DNA from: Azadirachta indica
Lineage: Eukaryota > Streptophyta > Magnoliopsida > Sapindales > Meliaceae
Reading direction: 5' to 3'
Assembly: GCA_022749755.1 (NCBI GenBank)
Contig: CM040440.1
Location: forward strand, 12,511,269-12,575,268
DNA length: 64,000 nt
Shown here: positions 34,335 through 46,580 of the stretch, piece by piece
How the letters are laid out: every line of letters starts with the position of its first letter
How positions within the stretch are numbered: position 1 is the first letter of the stretch
Notes under the pieces: model-generated
What the model saw: only the letters and a program-made list of their open reading frames with translations
What the model was told of the DNA's origin: nothing
The model's database searches: none
Position numbers and translations under genes: made by a program

Positions 34335-36898
34335 CAAACACACAAGTCAATTCTTTTCTAGAGACAAGGTCACTAAATCTTTTGTCATTTCAAAAAAAAT
34401 TGTAGATAATATATGAATAGCACAAATTGGTCATATATGTAGGTTTCATAATTATTAGAGTAGTGACTTTGATTATTCAAATTCTACTAATGGAACGTGT
34501 ATGAATTTGTAATTGGAAAAAAGAAGTTTTGTTTGCCTTCATGAAAATGATTGCACTCTAATTTAGTTTTTGAATACTTAATTTTTAATTGTTTAATTAG
34601 AATTCTATTGAGTTGTATAAAATTCACTGAATGGTATTGAATAAAACAAATAAATACTCCCTTGTTAATTTAATCAATTTTTTTTTAGTTTAAGGGTTGT
34701 TTAGATTTAATCTCAATTTATAATAACATATTTAAGAAAATGAATATGTCTGTATTACTTTTTTAAAATATTTTTCATTAAACAATTTATCTACAAAAAT
34801 AGTAGTTTCTTTCTTATGACAGTCTATATGGTCATCCGAGAATTTTTCTTAAGAATATGATGAAAAGTCAATACTAAAATGACAGTTATAAAAAATTTTG
34901 TCAATATAAATATGGAAGGGATCTAAAACTGCTGATTATGAAGTAGAGCCAATCACTAAATTTTTATCATTTGGATATTTTAAATAGTTTTATTTTCTTA
35001 TTCAATATAAAAAATTTGGTAGTAATTAATATTTAAATAAAATTATTTTAAATGAATTTATTTTTTAATTCGAATTCTAGGATGCAACCTTTAATTTTTA
35101 GGATGTTTTTATACATACATATATGTACAAACCAAGTTTGGATTAAAAGTCATCTTAAATAAATTAAAGAATAAATAGTCTGAAAATCACAAGTTTTAAG
35201 AAAATACTTTAATAGTTAAATCCTTAGTAGCATTATTAGACTCTTAACTCACACTTCAAATTTATCAAAAATTATTAGATGAAAATTAAACGTATAAGAT
35301 TTTGTCACAAAAAGGTAATTAGTCAACAATCAATTTTGGTAACTAATTCTTAGAAAAGAAATGGTAACAATGGAAAAAGTCTACTTTCTCATTCCTTTTA
35401 CATCTTCTTTTGTTTAGATTTCATGTAATGCTATTTTTAATATAATTTTAATCAGATATAACTTTAGGATTTGTATACGTCATATTTTAATGGGCTTTCT
35501 TAATGTTACAGTAAGGTGTTCTTCTACTGAGCTTAATTAGTTTCTACCTATGAATGCATCAGCCGGTTCAATTTTAACTATTTTTTTTTAATCCTTTTGA
35601 GGCATTAATGGGTCAATTGAAAGAGATGAATGGACTAAGAGTCCAAAGAATCCCGTACGATAGGAACCTAGGATACAAGCTCAACGTATATATTGTGAAA
35701 TTAAAATAATTAATTAAAAGAATTATATCTCAATTTTACCGCAGCATATTACAAGAATTTTTTAGGTCTTTATAATTTTTTTATAATAAATTATATATAT
35801 ATAATAATAAAATTATCATACAGAATATGATTAAGAATATTAATAACCACCAACAAATTATAATGTCCTATAAACATATCTAATAGAGTTACACAAAAAT
35901 ACAAACTCTCTGCACAATAATTATCTTTATCTAGAGTTTCACAAAAACACAAACTTTACATTAATAGGGTTATATATACACAAATACAAACTCTATAAAT
36001 TAAAAATAATTATATGTAATTAAAACCATAAACCATTCAATACTAATCAGATACCATAATGTAGTAAGCATTAAGCCAAATAAAAATATTTTAATGGCAT
36101 TCAAATTCCTTACACATTGTTATATTAAATTATCTAATATTGTTATAAATTAATGCAAACAAATCACAATAAACTCGCGTAAGCGTATTCCAAAATCCAA
36201 AACGGGTCAACAAATAAATCAAAACAAATTAAACAGTTGCAACCCATTAATTTATATTAATTTAAAGTAAAATACTTTTGCAGTATTTAGAAAGAAAAAG
36301 ATGGACTTCTCTATAATAGGGTACAAATTAATTATTATACAGAACAGAACCTTCCATATGCATCAAGCATCGATCGGCTCAAAACCTACCAGCCCTGAAA
36401 GTCTTGGAATCAAGCTAATAAAAACCCATCAGGACATCAAAACTTGATGTTGAGGAAATTAATAAGAATCTTTTTCAGAGATTGCTTTTCTCCTGTGAGG
36501 TTCATCTCAGCTTCGGAAGAGCCAGCTACTACAAACGTGTATAATGTAATCTTTCCCAAAGAGAGCCATTTTTAGAGGTGAACTTAATTTAAACGTGTAT
36601 AGAAGATTTATTTTCTGTATCTATTGTATAATATACTGTATTATTAATTCACTTCGCCAATCTTTCTCTTAGAATATTCTTAATGATTATGTTTGAATAC
36701 TGGGAAAGAATGGTTATAAATATATAGGTATTCACAGTTATGATCCATCATCAAATTTATATGGTAAATATTAAAGAATTTAGATAATTATACGCCAGAA
36801 AGAAAGAAAGAAGAAAAAGTACTAATTAACTTGCTCAGGATTGGCCGAAGCATCATTCGATGGGCGGCAGCGGTGGAGTAGCAGTGATGGTGAAAGCG
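33881..36898. repeat. 3.02-kb tandem duplication, copy 2
   Basis: Second copy of 30855-33880, with small indels and scattered base changes. The junction at 33880/33881 joins gaaagcg (exon 1 side) to tagtattttc (array side). The original sequences at both ends share TAG, a 3-bp overlap. Only this copy is linked to the rest of exon 1 and its promoter. Confidence 0.9.
36468..36562 (-). pseudogene. Possible second exon of the unidentified gene, copy 2
   Basis: Counterpart of the block in copy 1, reading YTFVVAGSSEAEMNLTGEKQ and then SLKKILINFLNIKF before a stop. It lies about 270 nt downstream of exon 1 on the minus strand. The residues match no family I can name. It could be the end of a short gene or a relic. 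Confidence 0.3.
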
Positions 36899-37145
36899 TA
36901 GCGGCGGGCGGGCAAGGCCTAGAGTTCTGGGGCCGGAGGCGAAGAAGGAAGGGGATGTTGGAGAATTGGAGCGTTGTTGCGGTTAGGTTTGTTGGGCGTT
37001 GTCTTGTGGTTGATTCGGAGAAATGGCGTTTCTTTTTGTTTCGTTTCCTTTGTGGAAAAACCAGAAGAGCAGAAACGACTTCTTTCGCTGCCAATGAACC
37101 GGAAGAAAACCACGCCCAAGAAACCACACCGCAGTAATACCCCAT
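36831..37145 (-). CDS. First exon of an unidentified gene, Ser/Pro/Arg-rich N-terminus (organelle transit peptide-like)
   Basis: The ORF starts with ATG at 37145 and reads MGYYCGVVSWAWFSSGSLAA, then a basic stretch (RKRNKKKRH), then LQFSNIPFLLRLRPQNSRPC and SPSLLLHRCRPSNDASANPE. The region is markedly GC-richer than its surroundings. It is rich in Ser, Pro, Arg and Leu with few acidic residues, as in plastid or mitochondrial targeting peptides. A possible donor (GAGCAA|GTTAATT) lies at about 36831; unspliced, the frame stops at 36822. A TATA box and a C/T-rich leader lie upstream on the same strand, so a real gene start is likely. A shorter ATG ORF in another frame (37119-36919) is an alternative. 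No downstream domain was recognised, so the product is unknown and the gene may be truncated. Confidence 0.5.
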
Positions 37146-37245
37146 TCTTTAACCTCCTGCAATGCGATTATTAAGAAGAAGAGAAGAAGATAATAGAATT
37201 AGAATGAACGCCTTTTGAATGTGTTAGCTAAGCTTCCGCTTTTGC

Positions 37246-37257
37246 TTATATATATAG
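37246..37257 (-). promoter_or_regulatory. TATA box of the unidentified gene
   Basis: The minus strand reads ctatatatataagc, about 100 bp upstream of the ATG at 37145. A C/T-rich leader (ttatcttcttctcttcttct) lies between them. Confidence 0.5.
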
Positions 37258-38337
37258 AAAGAGATAATGGAGGTAATTGGGAGTTTGCTTTGAAATCAAC
37301 TACTGGTTTGTTTACTGATCATGCCTAGCTATCCTATTATAGTGTAATTTGTTTTCCAACTAAATTAACAGACATTGGGAAACCAGTGTTTTTATTTGCT
37401 TTTAAGAAACCAAATTTCTATGAAAACGCATTACGTACACACTACCTTCACAAAATTAATCAAGCACCATGATTAATTAGGTTATGTTAACTTTTCCATT
37501 AAATAAAAAGTCAAAAATTTCCCTTTTTAATCTAAAAATTCTTAACTTATTTAATTAAATTTTTACCACGACTGGTACCACCTCTAGCTTGAAAGTCTAC
37601 CAAAAGATTCACTATATCTCTAATGACATGATTCTCAAAGTCCTTGGGCCCAAAGATTTTCTGAGTTGTGGTAGGGTTGATGAGATAGCTCTTCATGATT
37701 AATTATTCCATCTAGAGCTTAGGCTATCCTTCCAAGAGTACTTTGCTACTCTTTTCCACCACTTTAATTAGGAATACCCCATATCATTGAACCTCAATAA
37801 TTATTGGATCTTGACTGGATTTTCTGTTATTTGGTCCAGAGCAGATAACTCATCTCCTACTATAAATGAGATCAAATCCATGTACTTGATCAAGAAGAAC
37901 CCAAAATCTAACCTTGGCTTTTATTACCTTTAGTCTAGATCTACGTTGGTGAAATTAATGATTGACAATTGATCGTGAAATAAGAGCCGGAAGCGCAAAT
38001 GGTTAATTGTAATTCATACTCCACCAGTAGTTTGTGATTTATACAATAAAGCTCATTATAGTATTGATGCCAAGTTGAAAATCCTTTCGATCTAGTATAA
38101 TTAGAGCAAGTCTAGTATGTTGAAAATTACTATCGATAGCAGAACAATCTTTTCTCCAACATTTTTAACCAAGGATAGCGCAATCATCCAAACTTTTCTT
38201 TGAGAAACAATTAGAATATTGCATAGCCTCCTCCTAGTTATCAAGCCCAAGAGAATAAGATATCTTAAGAAGATGCTCTTGCATAATTTACAGTAAAGAT
38301 TGAAACAAATTTTCAAAATCAAGAGAAGAAGATATCT
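37258..38337. other. Intergenic stretch with a possible retroelement ORF fragment
   Basis: No gene is supported. Around 37870-38030 the plus strand reads LIKKNPKSNLGFYYL and later NKSRKRKWLI, which faintly resembles the accessory-ORF domain of the Tat element at 10.7-10.85 kb. A short minus-strand open stretch (about 37560-37720; GPKDFENHVIRDIVNLLVDF) was not identified. Confidence 0.25.
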
Positions 38338-38538
38338 ATGGAAAATGCTCTTGCACAATATACGAACATTTTACTTACCTCGAAACACGACTGTTTGAAA
38401 GTCAAAGTGGAGGGATTGAAGCATTCTGATGAGGCAAGGGATGTCAAGGATTTAAAGAACTTTTTATGGGATATAGAGCAATGTTTCAAGGTTGTTAAGG
38501 TACTAGAAAATGAATTGGTTTATTTCACTAGCATGCAT
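38338..38538 (+). pseudogene. Gag fragment of a Ty3/gypsy element
   Basis: From ATG 38338 the plus strand reads LKVKVEGLKHSDEARDVKDL, then KNFLWDIEQCFKVVKV and YFTSMH. This matches the start of the retrotransposon gag domain, typically ...ELENFLWDMEQYF... and then ...TSMYL. It is cut at 38538, where an inverted LTR begins, so the rest of gag was displaced by that insertion. The remainder was not found in the window. Confidence 0.65.
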
Positions 38539-38624
38539 TGTTACAACTTTTAGGTTATAATACTCAAATATAAATTGTTTCAAGTAATAAAGATTTAGAA
38601 GTCCAAGTGTTAGTCCACAGGGAA

Positions 38625-38633
38625 TTGGTTATA
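38625..38633. repeat. MULE target-site duplication, left copy
   Basis: TTGGTTATA directly before the MULE start. The same nine bases follow the MULE at 46666-46674. Confidence 0.95.
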
Positions 38634-38718
38634 GGGAAATTTTCAATAGTTACCAGTGTTTACAAGAGATTTTTTAAAATGACCATTGTACAAAATAATT
38701 TTAAAAATGACCACGAGT
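38634..38718 (+). repeat. MULE left terminal inverted repeat
   Basis: Starts gggaaattttcaatag and contains aaaatgaccattgtac and aaaaatgaccac. It aligns without gaps over most of its length with the reverse complement of 46581-46665. Confidence 0.92.
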
Positions 38719-39182
38719 TTTTTTTGGACCACTTTACCCCTGTGACCCAAATTTTCGAAACTCTTTTTTTTTCTTTCTACTCTCTTTTTCCTTCTTCCTT
38801 TCTTGCCTAGCTTTATTTACCATCCACAGTTTCTATCAGGTCTTGTTTACTGTATTTTGTAGAAGTAGTTTACTTCGGTTTCCTATTTATGAAATCAACT
38901 TCATTTGATTCAAAGAAAATCACAAGTTTATAGAGGAGAGAATTAGGTCAGTATTTGGAAAATAGTTTGAAATAAATACAAAATACATGTGACACTTTTT
39001 TTGAAAATTTGTGCACAATCAGTGAATGTAATGCAAGAAATAGTGAAAAGAAGTGTGTATTGGAAATATTGAGTGTGTTTGGTGTAATGGTTAAACAAAC
39101 AATGGAAAAAATAGGGAAGAAGATGCCTTGTGTGAGACTTTTAATCACATAGCAGAGAAATCAAAAGTAGTAAGTTTCGACC

Positions 39183-41576
39183 ATGGATAAAATTTATTAT
39201 GAACTAACATCAAACGGCAGTAAAGAATATGTCAGCGGTAGGATGATAGGATTTTTTGTTGATCGATCAATAACATATCATGGTTTTATGCAGATGATGT
39301 ATGAGGCATTTAAAATTAATTCTTCTAAATTTATTATGAAGACAAAAAACAAGTATATGGTGTGTACACAATTAGAGGCAGGTCTTATGGTAGTAGATAT
39401 CATAACTGAACTGGACTTTTGAGCATTCATGTTAGACAATAGTTCTCATATGGCCAACCAGAAGGGATATTGTCCATTGTATATTACCTTGAATCATGTA
39501 GACAGTGCAAAACAAATAAGGGTAAAAGTTTCCATTCATATTTTGCCTATGCCAACGCAGTTCATGTCTTTTAGTAAAAGCAATCAAGTAAATGATACCG
39601 CTCTACAATGATAACAATCGGTTTGAGTACATTGGGCAAGGGTTTGCAGATCAATACTTCCAACAAAGTCAAGTTCCATAGATGCCTCTAGGCCTCTAAC
39701 ACTGACCCGTTTGATGATGTGACCACTGTTGGTAGAGGTGATTCTCTTTCTTACAATAACACTATGCATCAAAATGATTACCATGATATGGAGGCAGACA
39801 TTTATAGTCCTGACATTTCTCAGCTCTGTCAACATGGAAGAAATGTTGTTGAGGAAGAAAGTGAGCCATGGGAAGCTGATTGTAACGGTCCTACTCAGAG
39901 GAGTTGCTCAACGGCAGTTCCATCATCTGACAATCAATTTATTCGGTGGTTGCTTCCGGTTGCACCATCAATAATTATGCCAAGTGATGCAATCTTGGTA
40001 ATAGATCAAGTGATGTTAGCATGGGGCAGATATTCAATACAAAGTAAGCACTTTGAGATAGGTTAGGCTTACTTGCATTAAGGAACTACTTCCAGTTCAA
40101 GGTTTACATATTAACCATGGATCGGTTTGAGGCAAAGTGTCTTGTTAAGGATAAATTCAAAGATCGCAGTCAAGTTATACTCCCTAAAATATTCGTGATG
40201 ACTTTTAGACTGATTATAGGGTATGCCCATCATACATGAAGTCATGGCATAATAAGGAACACGCCTTGAAGCTTGTGATTAGCAATCTTTCAGAGTCATT
40301 CAAGCAACTTCTTTGGTACTATCATGTGTTGATGGAAAAAAATCTAGGGATAGGGAAATCAATTAAAAAAGATGCTGACAATCACTTCTTGTACTTCTTT
40401 ATGTTATTGGGACAATATATTCGGTGATTTTGCACCATAATTCAACTAGTTATTGTTGTCGATGGAACCTTCTTGAAGGGCACTTATCATGGGTCGTTAT
40501 TTATGGCTGATGGAAATAATAAAATTTATCCTTTAATTTTTGTGTTGCTGATTTTAAGAATGACGCCTTGTGAGAGTAGTTTTTCCTAAAACTTCGGGAA
40601 GCTATCGGGTCGATTGAGAATTTGATTTTCATATCCGATCGACACATTAGCATTGAGAAGGAGATTACTATTGTATTCCTTAATGCATTCAACGGATTTT
40701 GTTCTTATCATATTTCTGAAAACGTGAAGGTTAAATACAAGATGCGTGCCTAAAAGACGGGGACTTTCATAACCCTTACTTTCTCACAGCTAAGGCATAT
40801 CGGGTTTCTGAGTGTAATGACTATATGTAAAATCTTAGGGTAATGCATCCGACAGCAGTAGATTGTTTAGAAAATGAGGTTGGTCTGCATAAATGGGCAA
40901 GAGTACACTTTCCTTCTCGGCGGTATGGCTAGCTAATCACCAATATCACTAAAAGTATAAATTCATTGTTAAGACATGTACATTCGCTTCCAATCATACC
41001 ATGGACTAATTAGATAAGATCTAATGTACAAAGGTGGTTTTATGAGCTTAAAGAGCAAGTTGCTGCCGAGATGCTTTCTTAACCTTAGCAGTGCAAGCAG
41101 TTGTTAATGAGTAACTAGAATTGTCTAGACCCATGACCATGGAACCAATGTCGTGCTACTAGTTTGAGGTAAAACGCTGAGGCATTATTAAGGTCATACA
41201 TTTACAGAATAAGACTTGTAGTTGTAGGCACTTTGATTTATCACAACTCCTATACGCTCACGCTTTTACAACATGTCGACACATCCATTTGTCATACAAT
41301 TCACTTTGTGCATACTACTACACCACTAACGCATTAATGAATGCATATGCAGATTCTATTCACTTAGTTGGAAATGGTGTGGATTGGTTGATTTTACTTG
41401 AGGTGCAAGAAATCATTAGCAAGTCGCTAAGGCAATTTCCTCCTGTCGGTTGACCAAGAAAATAAAGAATTCCTTCTATTGGAGAGGACGTGATTTGGCG
41501 TATATGTTCATATTGTCATCAGTTTGGGCACAATTGTGTTACTTGCAAAAATTTGATTCCCCTTCACCCAAACTAG
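39183..41576 (+). pseudogene. MURA-type MULE transposase, decayed
   Basis: Traces in order are as follows. An N-terminal part starts at ATG 39183 (MDKIYYELTSNG). An acidic linker follows (39720-39990). The zinc-binding DNA-binding domain region includes TMDRFEAKCLVKDKFK (about 40115-40160). Then come RDDF and PSYMKSWHNKEHALKLV (about 40193-40280). The catalytic domain has VVDGTFLKGTYHGSLF (first Asp, about 40455-40500) and FISDRHISIEKEITIVF (second Asp, about 40625-40680). A SWIM-like C-terminal part reads YANAYAHSIHLVGNGVDWL, then RIPSIGEDVIWR, and ends in a zinc knuckle C-SY-C-HQFG-H-NCVT-C at about 41510-41552. All main landmarks are present, but more than ten stops or frameshifts make it inactive. 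The order is that of plant MURA transposases. Confidence 0.88.
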
Positions 41577-41807
41577 TGAAATTTGTGTTGTTACCCATAA
41601 AATAGTTTGCTAAAACATCTGCTTTACTAAATTGTTATGCTGTTGGATTGTTGTGGGCAAATTAAAAGTTGCCAAATTTGTTGTACGAACATTTATTGTT
41701 TTCAAATTGTTGTTGTGCATTATTTACTATACAATCATCTATTTAATAATAATACTTGTATCTTAGAACTTAATTTTTGTGTGCAATACTCCCATTTGTT
41801 TGTTTTA

Positions 41808-42021
41808 GGCCTGTCTTGGGGAACAAGAGGTTTTGGAAAAATCAAAAATTGAGTTTCAAGCATGTACGAAAAAAACAACATGCTCAAAACTATGCTTTCG
41901 TGCGTAGTTAAATACCGTGATAGAATAATAATTTTGAGCATGTTATTTTTTTTTCAAGTGCTTGAAACTACATTTTCAATTTTTCTAGAATCTCCTATTC
42001 CCCATGACTGGGCTAATAACC
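41808..42021. repeat. Long inverted repeat (foldback) between the two convergent MULE genes
   Basis: The left arm (41808-41890) and right arm (41931-42021, reverse-complemented) share successive blocks: ggcctgtc.tggggaa / agcccagtcatggggaa, gagtttcaagca / tagtttcaagca, and aacatgctcaaaac / aacatgctcaaaat. The loop is about 40 nt. It lies just after the transposase end and before the Ulp1-like gene end, where both transcripts would terminate. It may be a small foldback insertion or part of a terminator region. Confidence 0.75.
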
Positions 42022-42429
42022 TAAGAACATCAATTATGCAAATAATGTCATTTTGGAGTTATGTCATGTTTGCATTAACTTGCATAAATTGGTGTAATAA
42101 AATATTTTTCCTCAAAATTTCACCTTATTTATTACCATTGGATGACAATTTTCGTTTCTAACAATATTAAAGTAGTTAAGAATTATATTAATAATTGCTT
42201 AATTACTTAATTTTGTCAATGCCCTGAAACTAATGTTTTTTAGTTTTATTTTGACGAATGTGAGTTCGAGCATAATGTTGCTAACGTATACCGGTAATAT
42301 TTGATTATATCAATATTTATCATACGAAAGTAAAAGTAGAAAATATTAAAAGTGAACTGATAAAGAGATAGACTAGTTTTAGTTAAAGCTATAATATAGA
42401 GTCTATACAAACATATACAAATGTAATAA

Positions 42430-45400
42430 TAACTTATAATAGGTGACCCCTCCATAACTCTACGGCCATCCTCTTTCTAAAGAATACCCATCTACTGGCT
42501 TAAAGTCTAAGGGTCCATCTAACCCTAGATAGCATATATACATCCAGGTGAACACACTACAATTGTCAGACATCTGCTATCATGGGACTCCATTAACAGG
42601 GTGTACAACCACAAACGCCTCTTCAAAAAACTCGAGCTCAATCTTAATGTTGTAAAAACTTGCATTATTGAGTAGGTGGTGGAGTAGCTCAGACATTAGC
42701 CACATGCCCCTAACTAACAATTGCTTAGAATGTGCGGATGGATAAAAGTCATAGACCATGATCCAACATCAGCGAAAAATGAACTGCACATACCGCCCAA
42801 TATGAGGAATTGATACAAATGGGCACATAAACCTTGTCTACTATCCACCATGCATGGTGGACAACACTGTTTCTACCTTTCACCCTTTAAGTGTGACTCA
42901 AGATTTGTTGATGAGTAGAAAACGCCCTTCTCGAGCTCCTCTTTTAGATATCCATCCCAAGCAATTTGTAAAGATGTCTGTGACAAATTCGAAAGTAATT
43001 GTTATGAGAACAATTAATTATATAACGTAACAGTGAAATAAGAAAATTGTTAAGTATTAAACTTATGAACAGATGTGTGGACGTAACTGTGTATCGTTGT
43101 GGCACCTGTTGGGAGCATGCCCTCTGCCTGTGCACAAGCAACTACATATACTTGTTCATAGGATGCAACATAAGCATCCGATTAGGATAAACATCACGGC
43201 TAGATATGTAATCACTAGATTCAATGAATTGAATGATAAAGATTGGCACATATAGTATCCTTGAACCATCGTCCCTTATCCGTTATTATACTAAGCCAAT
43301 CAGCAATTATTGTAACGGTGTGAATCTCAATGCATGCCTTTGGAGTAGCCATCCACTGCAAGAACTTTGAATATAAGTTCGCCAAAACTCCCTGAGTCAA
43401 ATCTATAACATACTCTAATGCATATTGCGGCCATTACCTCAATACCTAACGACTTCGAAACTAACCTCGTCGTTTGAACTGGTTTGTATACGGAGGGATT
43501 ACTTGGTTTGTACTCCTACCCGTATTGACTCATGTTAGTTTCTGTAGGTGCTTAAGGAAGTGCTCGATTGACATTAACATCTATAGGCACATCAACAATG
43601 CGCACTCTATCCCTACCTGCGTCATCGACTTGCAACATCCGTGAACACATAAAATACCGTTGAGCACAAAATGTTACCAAAAAATTGAAAATAGTTTCCC
43701 CTGTATTCTAAACATTCCCAAAACACAAAAACAATTAAATAAAACTCACTTTACTATATATACACATATTAGGGCCTTTGACACCCTATTTGCATCCAAA
43801 CAATGTCAATAACAATCCAACCATCTCTTTTTGCTTCTATGTGTAAGCCAAGAAATCAGCATAGAGAGCACGAATCTCCTATCCAACATCCAACTGGCAA
43901 TTTGATTGTCCTGGGACATCGACAAAAGGTGAAGGGACTTTAGGGTCCGGGTGCAAGACCTCGAGAAGTATATCATGACCTGTTGGAGAGTCTAGAGGTC
44001 ATCACGTTGAGGAACCTTCTTGGATACAATAGAGGGACAGGTATATTGCCAAAACAAAGTTCAAATTGTTAGGCAAACGTGTAAAAGGTGATTTAAAATT
44101 GATGAACTTCCCCAGTCCAAATGAAAACTTTTAACAAAATTTACCTTTCTCCTACTTTTTTTTGGACTTGGAGAAGTGAGGGGTAATGAATCCTGGGCGT
44201 CATCCTCATCGCTCGTTGCTGCTCCCTGAGAAAAACAATATATAAATGTTAGTAGATGTTGAACCAAAAAAATTAAAGATTAATTAGTTAGTGTTTGAGG
44301 TTTACCGTCAATGTCCTTGGTGACAAAGCTAGCTTATCACTGTCCACGTGGTTAGGGAGAATAGTACCAATATACTCATCGCCAAATGCTGCATTGGATT
44401 ATAAAGCATGATTGTAAGGCAACAAAATGCTTTGCCGGAGAGGCTTCTATTGTATAGATCACGGACGGAGGCTGGTTAATAGTAAGACAGCAAATGTTAT
44501 TATAAATTATAACACATTAAAGTCAAATAGTCGAATAACATTAAAGACAATATATTATTAAATTGTACCAAGCTAGCATAGACAATGTATGACTTAAGGT
44601 CTTCCTCGCGGATGTTCTTGCTTGTCACGACACATCTCAAAATACAAAGAAAACAGGAGTTGGTGCGTCCCTTTAACTTTGCTCCGACTGTGGAGATAGC
44701 CTCGTACATCTAAATCTATATGAAAATAAAAGTTTCATCATTTTAACAATATTATGTAGAGTAAAATTAAAATTATAATAAAAGTCAATATTAAAGTGAA
44801 CTTTCAAATACTTGGAATGCGATTGGAAACCCACAAAGATTGTGTAGGTTGACATGCTTCAGTCTTTTCTTCTGCTTCTGAGCCTATTTAATCTTATATA
44901 TGGGCAACTGTTGAGCCATCGCTCTACTCAACGAAAGGAAGATATATGTCCATGCAACCAACCCGTAGGAAAATCGGTTGAACTGCTCCAAGTCATCTAC
45001 TATCTGCAGTATCCATATACCGTTGCCCTTGCCCAAGGAAAAATAGGTCCATCATATGTATAGTGACAACTTCACTGCGTCAATGTTATTTATTAGCCTA
45101 AAATCGATTGCCTTGTATACTTTCTCCAAATCTTTCAATCCATACTCGCCTCTCCATTGAAGTACATATCCCTTAACCTCGTAGACCCACCTATATCACT
45201 TAGATATGGCCTAAAAGTTAATCTCGTAATCAAGCCAAACTCAATGTGTGAGAAACGTATGGTGTTGCCTTTCACTAGGAACGACATCTCCTTCTCTGCT
45301 CCCTTCATGACCACCTCGTGTAGCAGCATATTATTCACAAAGTTGCCTAAAAATTGGACATCTTTTACATCCAACATATGACTTAAATATGTCTGTTTGA

Positions 45401-45533
45401 ATAGCTCCTGTTGTGTGGGGCTTAGCTTTTTCCGCATTGCCTTCAATACTCATTCTTTCGACAGTGAGCTCACAGTAGTCAGAAAATTTTTGGCCTTTTG
45501 AATCTTTAACTCTGTTGTCATAGTAACAACCAT
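42430..45533 (-). pseudogene. DUF1985/Ulp1-like cysteine protease gene of the MULE, decayed
   Basis: Minus strand, from ATG 45533 (MVVTMTTELKIQKAKNFLTT). The DUF1985-like part reads VKDVQFLGNFVNNMLLHEVV, then VKGNTIRFSHIEFGLITRL (45250-45390). It continues in broken frames with LQIVDDLEQFNRFSYG (about 44950-45010) and TIFVGFPIAFQ (about 44820-44850). A Ser/Lys-rich linker follows near 44120-44200 (LTSPSPKKSRRKV). The Ulp1-like protease end has YVPICINSSYWAVCAV (42785-42832), VYDFYPSAHSKQ (about 42720-42765) and DNCSVFTWMYICYLGLDG (about 42525-42570). In this protease family (C48) the triad is His-Asp-Cys. Here Asp and Cys remain but the HW histidine is Tyr. Several frameshifts and stops are present. 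Known relatives would remove SUMO-like modifiers; why transposons carry them is unknown. Confidence 0.78.
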
Positions 45534-46580
45534 GTTCACTTGGATCACAAAAAAGAGCGTATGTAAGTGAAAAACATAGACAAATATTGCAAACATAAAT
45601 AAACTAAAAATGGTAAAAACAACAAACATGTATAATGGTAGAAAAAAAACAACAAACTAGAAAAATCGAAATTGCAATTTTGACGGCATTCTAATAATGC
45701 AAACATGATCAAAAGTATAGCTATAATGTGACCGAAACTCTTAGCAAAATGAAAAGTTTCTGAAAAAATTGAAACAACAGTTTCGATTACATTCAAAACT
45801 CTTAGCAAACATGATTGAAAGAAACTGTATCAATTGTAAAGCTTTATAAAAACTACATATGTAATCAAAACTAAAACCCTGAACTAAAAAAATGTGATGG
45901 AAACTATGAAAATTTTGTGATTGAAAGAATATTTTTCTACATGCGTGAAACTGTACTTTTGATTACATGATTTTCATGGTTTCAATCACGTCTTTTACAC
46001 ATTCGCATATGCATGTGTGATCAAAATTATTGCATCCTTTCTCTAATTTATCTCAATCAGCAACACCACATAACTTGCATCAAAAACACATAATCTTCAT
46101 GTATTTTAGATTGATTTTCTATCACATAATGAATAGAAATCACCAACCCGAAATTAATTTAATCAAAATAATCGTTACTTTATTCGTCACCAACAATACA
46201 CAAATTTCAGAGTTTCTTGGACTAATTTTTAACAATTGATGAATAAAGCTCTTACCCATGCTAAATCATCCTAAATCATCCATAAATCTACATAAAATGT
46301 GAAACAAAATTGACAAAACTTGCAACTCAATGGTCGAATTATCTCTGCTGTAGGCTAGCCGTCGAAAATCAGCACCTGTTTGTCACTGTCAACATGAATC
46401 CTTTGCACTCTTACACCCCTATTGATCTCCGAGTCAATGATCGCTAATTGAAGCTTCAATTACGTTGTGAGGTTTTTGCACAAAACCAAAAAAAAAAAAT
46501 TAGGGTTTCAGTGGCTTTGAATTTGATATGGCGATTTTTGTTACAAATGGTTGTAAGGGAAATTTTGTTAGAAAAATTAT

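Noticed and set aside
36841..37174. Plus-strand ORFs of 98 and 66 codons opposite the GC-rich exon
   Set aside because: The promoter, leader and targeting-peptide composition favour the minus strand. These are shadows of the GC-rich sequence.
38101..38358. Minus-strand 85-codon ORF
   Set aside because: Leu/Ile-rich frame opposite retroelement-like plus-strand sequence, with no recognisable domain.
45545..45808. Minus-strand 87-codon ORF upstream of the DUF1985 region
   Set aside because: Hydrophobic, low-complexity translation of T-rich DNA. The DUF1985-like frame has its own ATG at 45533.
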